Shown in pieces: positions 1 to 6,566 of a DNA stretch of 7,458 bases. Under the pieces are notes generated by a model. The model had not been told where the DNA came from. It saw nothing but the letters and a program-made list of their open reading frames with translations, and ran no database searches. Source of the stretch: Bacillota bacterium (GTDB lineage: Bacteria; Bacillota; Clostridia; Tissierellales; Peptoniphilaceae); contig JAEXBN010000027.1 of assembly GCA_023394045.1 (NCBI GenBank), forward strand, positions 1-7,458. The letters are read 5' to 3'. Position 1 is the first letter of the stretch; every line of letters starts with the position of its first letter. A program made the translations under genes and the position numbers.

Positions 1-317
1 TCACTTCCATCAGCCCGAAAAAAACCTGGGAGGGCGCGATCGGGGGACTTCTGGGCGCGGTTTTCCTTTGTCTCCTTTTTCGGCCGTTATTTTCTACGGA
101 ATTATCGGCGGTCAAGGCGATTCTTCTGGCTCTTCTTGGATCGATCAGCGCTCAGTTGGGAGACTTATTTGCCTCACGATTAAAGCGTAAAATGGGCGTT
201 AAAGATTTTGGAACGATACTGCGTGCGCATGGCGGAATTATGGATCGATTTGATTCCATCCAATTTGCTCTTCCGGTGGTCTGGCTGAGCTTTCGTGTGC
301 TGATGCAATGGATATAG
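1..317 (+). CDS. cdsA: Phosphatidate cytidylyltransferase (CDP-diglyceride synthase), 3' end only
   Basis: The gene enters from the left edge; the first complete codon is at 3 and a TAG stop is at 315-317, giving the last 104 residues of a protein usually about 265-285 long. CdsA is a membrane enzyme that makes CDP-diacylglycerol from phosphatidic acid and CTP, the precursor of phosphatidylglycerol and cardiolipin. Visible family marks are SPKKTWEGAIGG near the start, a hydrophobic segment after it, a second one running into AQLGDLFASRLKRK, and the C-terminal signature with KDFG, HGG and DRFD (about residues 60-83 of the fragment), then a final hydrophobic stretch. In the signature the usual ILPGHGG reads ILRAHGG, so the proline and glycine are replaced by arginine and alanine. 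The rseP start follows 8 bases after the stop, as in the common cdsA-rseP operon. Identity is secure; the effect of the substitution is unknown. Confidence 0.95.
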   Translation, partial: TSISPKKTWEGAIGGLLGAVFLCLLFRPLFSTELSAVKAILLALLGSISAQLGDLFASRLKRKMGVKDFGTILRAHGGIMDRFDSIQFALPVVWLSFRVLMQWI

Positions 318-320
318 GAG
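317..320 (+). promoter_or_regulatory. Ribosome binding site that fixes the rseP start
   Basis: GGAG lies 5 bases before the ATG at 326 and begins on the last base of the cdsA stop codon. It selects this ATG over an in-frame ATG at 308, which lies inside cdsA, has no comparable site, and would add six residues in front of the first membrane segment. Confidence 0.75.
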
Positions 321-325
321 TAAAT

Positions 326-1321
326 ATGACAATTCTTGTTGCCTTACTTGTTTTTTTTGTGGTGATCTTATTTCATGAGGCAGGCCACTTCATTGCCGCT
401 AAATCCGTTGGAATCCGCGTCAATGAGTTTTCTGTCGGAATGGGACCGGCGCTGTTGCAAAAGAAAAAAGGGGAGACCATCTATTCGTTGCGTGCGGTTC
501 CACTGGGCGGCTATTGCGCCATGGAGGGAGAGGATGAGGACTCGGATGATCCGCACAGTTTTTCCAGAGCTTTGCCGTGGCAACGTTTTGTGGCTGTATT
601 GGCCGGACCGCTGATGAATCTTGTTGTCGCGTATCTTTGTTTTGCGCTTTTTTTGGGTCTGAGCGGGTCTCCGATTCCCGTCGTGGCCAAGTTTTCTGAA
701 AATTCTCCGGCGAAAAGCGCAGGCTTGCTGGCAGGAGACCGTGTGACGGCCATTCAAGGCCGCCCCGTAGATGATGCGCAGGATATGATTGAGGCCATCC
801 AAAAAGGAAAAGGAGATGCCCTAGAGGTCACTGTGCTTCGAAACAATGAGAGTAAAACCTTTCGTGTGACTCCGGCGCGCCAGGAAGACGGGCGGCTGAT
901 TTTGGGGTTTGAGATGGAGAGACAGACGGATCTTTTCGGTGCTATTGTTGGTGGTTTGACCACAGCAGTGGAAACCTTCTTCTCATTGTTCGGGATTTTG
1001 TGGAGTCTCATCTCCGGCGCATTATCCATTGATGCCGTGTCGGGGCCGATTGGCGTCATCTCCATGATTGGGCAAGCGGCTCAACAGGGGATCAGCTCGG
1101 TGCTTTATTTGACCGGGTATATCTCCATCAATCTTGCTTTTTTCAATCTGCTGCCGATTCCCGCTTTGGATGGATTTACGCTGCTGTTTATTGTGATTGA
1201 AAAAATTCGTGGGCGGAAGCTCAGACCGGAGCTGGAAGAACGGATTAGACTGATTGGCTTTTCTCTTTTGATTGCGCTGATTTTATTTGTTTCATTCAAA
1301 GATGTGTTGAAAATCATCTGA
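326..1321 (+). CDS. rseP: RseP/RasP-type intramembrane zinc metalloprotease (site-2 protease)
   Basis: A 331-residue membrane protease of the S2P family (M50). These enzymes cut anti-sigma factors and leftover signal peptides within the membrane. The first transmembrane segment carries the zinc-binding HEAGH (H17, E18, H21). A conserved cytoplasmic stretch follows (GMGP, then PLGGYCAMEGEDE with an acidic run), then a second membrane segment with AGPLMN (about 90-112), a single PDZ domain (about 115-196), and two C-terminal membrane segments. The third zinc ligand is D282 in NLLPIPALDG. The next two residues are usually G and R (LDGGR) but here are F and T. Length and domain order are normal for Gram-positive RseP. 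The start at 326 is preferred over 308 because of its ribosome binding site. It is probably cotranscribed with cdsA; a 43-base gap separates it from ispG. The specific substrate cannot be read from this sequence. Confidence 0.96.
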   Translation: MTILVALLVFFVVILFHEAGHFIAAKSVGIRVNEFSVGMGPALLQKKKGETIYSLRAVPLGGYCAMEGEDEDSDDPHSFSRALPWQRFVAVLAGPLMNLVVAYLCFALFLGLSGSPIPVVAKFSENSPAKSAGLLAGDRVTAIQGRPVDDAQDMIEAIQKGKGDALEVTVLRNNESKTFRVTPARQEDGRLILGFEMERQTDLFGAIVGGLTTAVETFFSLFGILWSLISGALSIDAVSGPIGVISMIGQAAQQGISSVLYLTGYISINLAFFNLLPIPALDGFTLLFIVIEKIRGRKLRPELEERIRLIGFSLLIALILFVSFKDVLKII

Positions 1322-1340
1322 GAAGAGACAGAAAAGAAAA

Positions 1341-1360
1341 TAGAAAAGGATAGAAAGGAA
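1341..1360 (+). promoter_or_regulatory. Purine-rich spacer with the ispG ribosome binding site
   Basis: The 43 bases between rseP and ispG are almost all purine. They include a near-duplicate ten-base unit (tagaaaagga at 1341-1350, tagaaaggaa at 1351-1360). The second copy supplies AAAGGA (1354-1359), 5 bases before the ATG at 1365. No promoter or hairpin is evident, so ispG is probably read from upstream. Confidence 0.6.
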
Positions 1361-1919
1361 TCTTATGACACATCAGATACAGGTGGGTTCTGTCGCTATT
1401 GGCGGAGGGGCACCCATTTCCGTTCAGTCGATGACGAATACGGATACGAGTGATGTGGAAGCAACAGTGCGTCAGATTCTGGCCTTTGAAGAAGCGGGGT
1501 GTGATTTGTCTCGCTCGGCCATCAACTCTCTGGAGGATGCGCAGGCGATTCCCCTCATTAAAGAGCGCACGAACATCCCTTTTATTGCGGATATCCAATT
1601 TGATTATCGTTTGGCCTTACTCGCCGTGGAATATGATTGTGATTGTCTTCGGATCAATCCCGGAAACATTGGCGATGAAGATCGTGTGCGCCAGGTGGTG
1701 GAGGCGTGCAAAAGAAAAAATATTCCCATTCGCGTCGGAGTGAATTCCGGATCAGTGCATCAGGATCTGATTGAAAAATATCATGGGGTCAATGTGGAAT
1801 CCTTGGTCTATAGCGCACTCGATGAGGTTCGCTTGATTACCCGATATGATTTTGATCAGGTGAAAGTATCGATCAAATCCAGCCATGCGCAGACCATGAT
1901 TGAAGCCAACCGCTTGTTT

Positions 1920-1922
1920 TAA
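1920..1922 (+). other. Premature in-frame TAA in ispG
   Basis: The codons read CGC TTG TTT TAA ACG CTT. Both flanks align to IspG in one frame, so a single base change explains the stop. CAA to TAA would be a transition; GAA or AAA to TAA would be transversions. TAA is also the terminal stop of polC in this window, which argues against reassignment of the codon. Confidence 0.95.
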
Positions 1923-2416
1923 ACGCTTTCCGATGTTCCCCTTCATCTTGGAGTCACGGAAGCGGGTCCCCCGTTTTCCGGGACCATTAAATCGGCGGTG
2001 GGGATCGGCGCTTTATTGGCGCAAGGGATCGGCGACACGATTCGCGTGTCGCTGACCGGAGATCCGGTGGAAGAGGTTCGCGTTGGGGTGGAGATCCTGA
2101 AGTCTTTGGGGTTGCGCAAAAAAGGCATCGATTTGATCTCCTGCCCTACGTGTGCCCGAACCAAAATTGATCTGATTCATTTGGTTCAGCAGGCGGAGCA
2201 AGAACTTCGTGCGGTGCATGCGAATTTGAGCGTGGCGATTATGGGATGCCCGGTCAATGGTCCGGGAGAAGCCAAAGAGGCCGACATCGGGATTGCAGGG
2301 AGTCGCGGATCAGGCGTCATTTTCCGCCATGGGAAAGTGATCCGCCAAGTTCCTGAAGATCAATTGCTGGAGGCACTGATGGAAGAAGTTCAAAAGATTC
2401 TCGCATCGCATGAAGC

Positions 2417-2424
2417 AGAAGGAG
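2417..2424 (+). promoter_or_regulatory. Ribosome binding site of polC
   Basis: AGAAGGAG, a near-perfect Shine-Dalgarno sequence, sits in the last codons of ispG, 7 bases before the polC ATG at 2432. PolC can therefore initiate independently of translation of the broken upstream gene. Confidence 0.85.
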
Positions 2425-2431
2425 TGCGCTG

Positions 2432-5400
2432 ATGCTGCTGCGTGATCTGATGGATGGCGAGGGGGAAGTTTCTTCGGCGATTTTAGACTGGCAATTGAAA
2501 AAGGTTCGGTTGGAATTCAAGACTCAGGTTGCTCATTTTCTTTTTGTCTCTGATGAAGGAAAGTGGACGGATGCGGAGCAAGAGCAGATTCGGGAACAAT
2601 TGCAAAAAAAATTCGGGCTGAGGATCACTTTAGAAGTGGAGTCCATAGCAAAAGGCCAGGAGGGCGAGCAGCCGGATCCGCAGCCACGGCCGACGTATGA
2701 AGAGCCCGTGGTGCTTCAGCCGCCACGACAAAAGAAAAGGCAGGAGCGTTCCGAGGATCAGAATGGGGAGACGATTGGCCGCTTCGGAAAGAATGAGCCG
2801 ACTTACGAGTTGAATGAGGTGTCGCCGGATCTCAATACCGTCGTGGTCGAGGGGATCGTTTGCGCCGTGGAATCCACTGCCACGAAGACGGGATCGCTGA
2901 TTTTGCGCTTTGATTTGGAAGATTATGAGGGCGGGGCGCTTTGTGCGAAATTGTTCTGCAATGCTAGAGATACAGAGTTGGCGTTGAAGATGATCCACGA
3001 GGGGGCGCATTGCCGTGTGAGGGGTCGTCTTCAATATGATAGTTTCAGCCAGGGCATGATGTTTATGGCGCAGGCCGTTGCTCCAACTGCTTTACCGGAG
3101 CCGGAGGATCCGGAACCCGTGAAGCGCGTGGAAATTGCGGTTCATACACAGATGACCAACATGGAAGGAACGATTGAATGCCGTGATCTGGTGAAACGCT
3201 TGGCGGCATGGGGACAGGATGCGGTGGGGATCGCTGATACCGGTTCGCTTCAGGCTTATCCTTTGATCGCTCAAGCGGCATCCGGAAGCACGTTGCGCAT
3301 TCTTTATGGCTACCAGGCCAAGCGGCTGAGGGAATCGCATCGGATTTTGTCCAATCCCTTTCAGATTCCTTTGGCAGATGACGTTTCCTCCTTTACGGTT
3401 TTCGATCTTGAAACGACGGGATTTTCACGGTATTTGGATCAAGTGATTGAAATTGGTGCCGTGCGCTACGAAAATGGAGAAAAGATCGGAGAGTTTTCTG
3501 AATTTGTGAATCCCGGCCGCGCGATTCCAGAACGAATTACGGAGTTGACGTCCATCACGGATGCGATGGTCGCCGGTGCGGATCCGATCGAAAAGGTGCT
3601 TCCTCGCTTCATTGACTTTGCGAAAGGGAGCATTCTGGTCGCACACAATGCGGAATTTGATGTGGGATTCGTGCGGGAGAATGCACATCGCATGGGCATT
3701 GATTTTCGTCCGGTTTGGATGGATACGCTGGGTCTGGCTCGCTGTCTGCATCCTGAATTCAAAAATCATAAGCTGGACACGCTGACCAAAGAGCTGCACG
3801 TTCCCCTCTTCCATCATCATCGGGCGATTGATGATGCGACGGCGACGGGCTTTGCTTTTCTTGCGCTCTGGAAAGAGTGGAAAGCGAAGCAAATTTCGCT
3901 GCATGAAATCAATGAGACGCCATCTGATTTTCCGCTGGCGCGCCACGAATCATCGGAACTGTTGGTTTATTGCCCCAAAAAGTCGGGGCTGAAGCCCTTT
4001 TACGATCTGGTGTCACAAGCGAACATTCATTATTTTGACCATGGCCGTCCCGGTGTTCCGGAATCGATCCTGGAAGAACGCCGGACGCATTTCCTCATCG
4101 GATCCGGGATGATTGGGTCGGAGCTGTTCCGCCTGATTGCGGAGGATCTTCCGGAATCCCTTCAGGAGGAGGAAGCGCGTCAGATGGATTTTTTGGTGGT
4201 TCAGCCGGATACTTTTACGGAAACCGCGTTGCGTCGGGAACTGGTTGCGGATGTCGAGCATTTCCGGAGAATTACGCGGCGCTTGATTGCACTGGGTCAG
4301 AAGCTGAATCTTCCGGTGATTGCGACGGGGATGCCCACTTATCTGAATCACGGCGACCGGTTGGCACGCAACATCCTTGTCAACTATCAGCGCAATGTCG
4401 ATTTTGATGAAAACGGACGTTACTGCTTGATGAATACGCGGGAGATGCTGGATGCTTTTTCATGGCTTCCCTCTGATGTAGCGCACCATATTGTGATCGA
4501 TACGTCGCGTGAATTCGCCGATCAATTTGAATCCTATCCTCCGGTTCCGCATGAAACGACTGCTCCAGAGCTGGAAGGAGCCGCCGAGGAGCTGCGTGAG
4601 TCCTCGATCAGCCGGGCACAGGCCATCTATGGGTCCCCGTTGCCTGAATTGGTACAGAAGCGTTTGGATCGGGAACTCAATTCCATTATTGGCAATGGCT
4701 ATTCCTCCCTTTATGTGATTGCGCGGCGTCTGGTGATGAAGTCCAATGCGGATGGATATCTGGTCGGATCGCGTGGTTCGGTCGGGAGCTCTTTTGTGGC
4801 AACGATGTCCGGAATCACCGAAGTCAATCCGCTGGTGCCACACTATGTTTGCCCTTCATGCCAACATAGCGAGTTTATTGAGGATGGTTCGGTCGAGTCA
4901 GGGTTCGATCTTCCGCGCAAGGTTTGTCCGGTATGCGGGATGGAGATGAATCGTGATGGACATACCATTCCGTTTGAAGTCTTCCTGGGATTTAATGGAG
5001 ATAAAGAGCCGGATATCGATTTGAACTTTGCCGGCGAGTACATGCCCACGATCCATAAATACACAGAGGAGCTTTTTGGAGAAGGAAAGGTGTTTCGTGC
5101 TGGCACGATTTCCGGAGTGCAAAGTAAAACCGCTTACGGGCTCATCCGAAAATACCAGGAGCAGCCCTATATTCCTTCTGAAGATCACAATCTTTCGGAA
5201 GCACACATTCGGCAGTTGCAGCGCATTATGGAGGGAACGAAGCGCACCACGGGGCAGCATCCCGGCGGACTGATGATTGTGCCGAAGCAGATGGATATTA
5301 CGGACGCGACGCCCATCCAGTATCCTGCCGATGATGTGCGGGCAGAGGCGAAAACGACTCATTTCAGCTATAACAACCTCGGCCATTGTCTGCTGAAGTT

Positions 5401-6457
5401 AGATGAGCTGGGTCAGTCCACACCGACCATTATCCGGCAGCTGGGCGATATGACGGGCATTGATCCCTTGGAGATTGCGTTTGATGATCCGGAAACCATG
5501 GCGATTTTTTCCGCGCATGGCGGTTTGCCTTCCCAACAGCCGTATACCGATCAAGATGAGGCCTCTCTTGGAATTCCTGAATTTGGAACGCCGTTCGTTC
5601 GGGGGATGCTGAAGGATACCCATCCTTCCACGTTCGGAGAACTGTGCCGTATTTCAGGGCTTTCTCATGGCACGAATGTGTGGCTAAATAATGCGCAGGA
5701 TCTCATTCGCCAGGGAAAGACCACGCTTCAGGGAGCGACATGTACGCGTGACGATATCATGATCTATTTGATCTCGATGGGGTTGGATAATCTCGAAAGC
5801 TTTAAGACGATGGAAGCCGTTCGCAAGGGAAAGGGCATTCCGGAAAGTGTTCTGCCGCATATGCGCGAGCACAATGTCCCGGAATGGTACATTGACTCTT
5901 GCCAGAGAATTTCCTATCTTTTCCCCAAAGCGCATGCGACCGCTTATGTCATGATGAGCTACCGGATTGCATGGTTTAAGGTGCACCAACCCGCTGCATT
6001 TTATGCCACCTATTTCACGCAGCATCTTTCGGATTTTTCCAGTGTGTTTCTTCGCGCCTCTCTCGCTGATGCGACGGCGCAGGTATTGGAGTTGCGGCAG
6101 CAAAAAGAGGCGCGGGTAAAAATTGATGAGGGAAAGCTCAGCCTTTGGGAAATTGTTGAGGAGATGCTGGCGCGGGGATTGTCCTTTTCTCCGGTCAGTA
6201 TGGAGAAATCAGAGGCCGTTTCGTTTCAGATGGATGGCTCGGATCGGGTTCTTCCTCCTTTCGCAGCGTTGGACGCGGTTTCAGAAGCGAATGGATGCGC
6301 GATCGTTGCGGCGCGTGAAAAAGGACCGTTTTTGTCGCGCACCGATTTGAGGAAGAAGACCGGTTTGCCGAAAGCGGCGATGGAGTCCCTTTTGAGTCAG
6401 GGGCTTCTGGATGATCTGACGGAAAGCAACCAGATGAGCTTCTTTCCCGGATTTTAA
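2432..6457 (+). CDS. polC: DNA polymerase III alpha subunit, PolC type
   Basis: The replicative polymerase of low-GC Gram-positives, with built-in 3'-5' proofreading. Domains in order: short N-terminal domain (about 1-75), charged linker (75-125), OB fold (about 135-217), PHP domain (231-310 and about 490-700) interrupted by a DEDDh exonuclease (about 320-485), then palm, fingers and C-terminal region. Exonuclease residues are intact: D325, E327, D410, H463, D468. Polymerase aspartates are present in PDIDLNF (D861, D863) and LKLDELG (D991). A four-cysteine zinc site (C807, C810, C832, C835), GSRGSVGSS, KRTTGQHPGG and RKGKG are conserved. NQMSFF near the C-terminus resembles the beta-clamp binding motif. 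At 1341 residues it is about 95 shorter than the B. subtilis enzyme, and the deficit lies before the OB fold. Oddities: PHP metal ligands are mostly lost, a block beside D991 is divergent, and the C-terminal helix-hairpin-helix lacks its GLG. The open frame and intact catalytic residues argue for a working enzyme. The start overlaps the ispG stop (TGATG). Confidence 0.97.
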   Translation: MLLRDLMDGEGEVSSAILDWQLKKVRLEFKTQVAHFLFVSDEGKWTDAEQEQIREQLQKKFGLRITLEVESIAKGQEGEQPDPQPRPTYEEPVVLQPPRQKKRQERSEDQNGETIGRFGKNEPTYELNEVSPDLNTVVVEGIVCAVESTATKTGSLILRFDLEDYEGGALCAKLFCNARDTELALKMIHEGAHCRVRGRLQYDSFSQGMMFMAQAVAPTALPEPEDPEPVKRVEIAVHTQMTNMEGTIECRDLVKRLAAWGQDAVGIADTGSLQAYPLIAQAASGSTLRILYGYQAKRLRESHRILSNPFQIPLADDVSSFTVFDLETTGFSRYLDQVIEIGAVRYENGEKIGEFSEFVNPGRAIPERITELTSITDAMVAGADPIEKVLPRFIDFAKGSILVAHNAEFDVGFVRENAHRMGIDFRPVWMDTLGLARCLHPEFKNHKLDTLTKELHVPLFHHHRAIDDATATGFAFLALWKEWKAKQISLHEINETPSDFPLARHESSELLVYCPKKSGLKPFYDLVSQANIHYFDHGRPGVPESILEERRTHFLIGSGMIGSELFRLIAEDLPESLQEEEARQMDFLVVQPDTFTETALRRELVADVEHFRRITRRLIALGQKLNLPVIATGMPTYLNHGDRLARNILVNYQRNVDFDENGRYCLMNTREMLDAFSWLPSDVAHHIVIDTSREFADQFESYPPVPHETTAPELEGAAEELRESSISRAQAIYGSPLPELVQKRLDRELNSIIGNGYSSLYVIARRLVMKSNADGYLVGSRGSVGSSFVATMSGITEVNPLVPHYVCPSCQHSEFIEDGSVESGFDLPRKVCPVCGMEMNRDGHTIPFEVFLGFNGDKEPDIDLNFAGEYMPTIHKYTEELFGEGKVFRAGTISGVQSKTAYGLIRKYQEQPYIPSEDHNLSEAHIRQLQRIMEGTKRTTGQHPGGLMIVPKQMDITDATPIQYPADDVRAEAKTTHFSYNNLGHCLLKLDELGQSTPTIIRQLGDMTGIDPLEIAFDDPETMAIFSAHGGLPSQQPYTDQDEASLGIPEFGTPFVRGMLKDTHPSTFGELCRISGLSHGTNVWLNNAQDLIRQGKTTLQGATCTRDDIMIYLISMGLDNLESFKTMEAVRKGKGIPESVLPHMREHNVPEWYIDSCQRISYLFPKAHATAYVMMSYRIAWFKVHQPAAFYATYFTQHLSDFSSVFLRASLADATAQVLELRQQKEARVKIDEGKLSLWEIVEEMLARGLSFSPVSMEKSEAVSFQMDGSDRVLPPFAALDAVSEANGCAIVAAREKGPFLSRTDLRKKTGLPKAAMESLLSQGLLDDLTESNQMSFFPGF

Positions 6458-6469
6458 TGGACGCCCTGT

Positions 6470-6498
6470 TTGAATATTGAGGCGGTTTATGCTATGAT
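6470..6498 (+). promoter_or_regulatory. Predicted sigma-A promoter for rimP-nusA
   Basis: A -35 box TTGAAT (6470-6475) and a -10 box TATGAT (6493-6498) are separated by exactly 17 bases. TGC just before the -10 gives an extended -10 element. Transcription would begin at an A or G near 6504-6506, about 60 bases before rimP and about 15 bases before the terminator hairpin. It begins 12 bases after the polC stop. This is a match to consensus only, without experimental support. Confidence 0.75.
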
Positions 6499-6520
6499 CT
6501 TAAAAGATAGATGTTGTTGG

Positions 6521-6551
6521 ACAAGAGCGGGGCTTCCGCTCTTGTTTTTTT
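6521..6551 (+). terminator. Intrinsic terminator in the rimP-nusA leader
   Basis: CAAGAGCGG (6522-6530) pairs perfectly with CCGCTCTTG (6536-6544) around a five-base GGCTT loop. An A-T pair (6521/6545) can extend the stem to ten pairs, and a run of seven T residues follows (6545-6551). It can end transcripts coming from polC. It also lies downstream of the promoter at 6470-6498 and only 15 bases before the rimP start, so it should cut the new transcript to about 45 nucleotides unless polymerase reads through. I found no clear competing antiterminator hairpin. Confidence 0.9.
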
Positions 6552-6553
6552 AA

Positions 6554-6562
6554 GAGGGGAGG
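6554..6562 (+). promoter_or_regulatory. Ribosome binding site that supports a GTG start for rimP
   Basis: GAGGGGAGG lies 4 to 7 bases before the GTG at 6567, depending on the register used. The first in-frame ATG (6579) is too far from this site, so the GTG is the likely start. The site comes directly after the terminator T-run. Confidence 0.75.
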
Positions 6563-6566
6563 GCTT

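Larger units (their letters stand above)
1365..2432 (+). pseudogene. ispG: 4-hydroxy-3-methylbut-2-en-1-yl diphosphate synthase, interrupted by an in-frame TAA
   Basis: IspG (GcpE) is the iron-sulfur enzyme that converts MEcPP to HMBPP in the MEP isoprenoid pathway. The frame spans 355 codons, the normal family length, but codon 186 (1920-1922) is TAA. Homology runs straight through it in the same frame: RLF before, then TLSD and PLHLGVTEAG after, with no insertion or deletion. The N-terminal TIM-barrel part keeps LRINPGNIG (R96), IRVGVNSGS and the KVSIK lysines. The C-terminal part keeps the three [4Fe-4S] cysteines (C260 and C263 in CPTC, C295) and the NGPGE glutamate (E302). Some usual residues differ: VRV is SRS (49-51), ADIHFD is ADIQFD, and KAS is KSS. 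The stop falls inside the barrel rather than at the domain boundary, and no Shine-Dalgarno site precedes a possible GTG restart at 1998, so two working halves are unlikely. Recent nonsense mutation or sequencing/assembly error are the main explanations. The final TGA overlaps the polC ATG by one base. Confidence 0.9.

Noticed and set aside
308..325. An earlier ATG for rseP at 308.
   Set aside because: It lies inside cdsA without a ribosome binding site; the ATG at 326 has GGAG at a proper distance and gives the usual N-terminus.
1920..1922. Reassignment of TAA as a sense codon.
   Set aside because: polC ends with TAA right after its clamp-binding motif and is followed by a promoter and terminator, so TAA acts as a stop here. 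Known selenocysteine and pyrrolysine recoding uses UGA and UAG. Only one other TAA example is available, so this is strong but not absolute.
1917..1925. A TTTAAAC slippery heptamer spans the ispG stop, which might suggest programmed frameshifting.
   Set aside because: The heptamer (1918-1924) is not in the register needed for -1 slippage from the ispG frame, and homology before and after the stop is in the same frame, so a frameshift would spoil the product rather than rescue it.
1998..2432. Second half of ispG as a separate gene starting at GTG 1998.
   Set aside because: No Shine-Dalgarno sequence precedes it, the start would fall inside the TIM barrel, and the residues between the stop and 1998 (PLHLGVTEAG and on) are conserved IspG sequence.
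3425..5386. Long open frames on the minus strand opposite polC (for example 3425-3946 and 4898-5386).
   Set aside because: Their translations resemble no family I know, they lack convincing ribosome binding sites, and they lie opposite strongly conserved polC coding sequence, so they are best read as shadows.
6505..6545. Riboswitch or T-box in the rimP leader.
   Set aside because: The leader before the hairpin is only about 15 bases, too short for an aptamer, and I saw no alternative pairing that would form an antiterminator.
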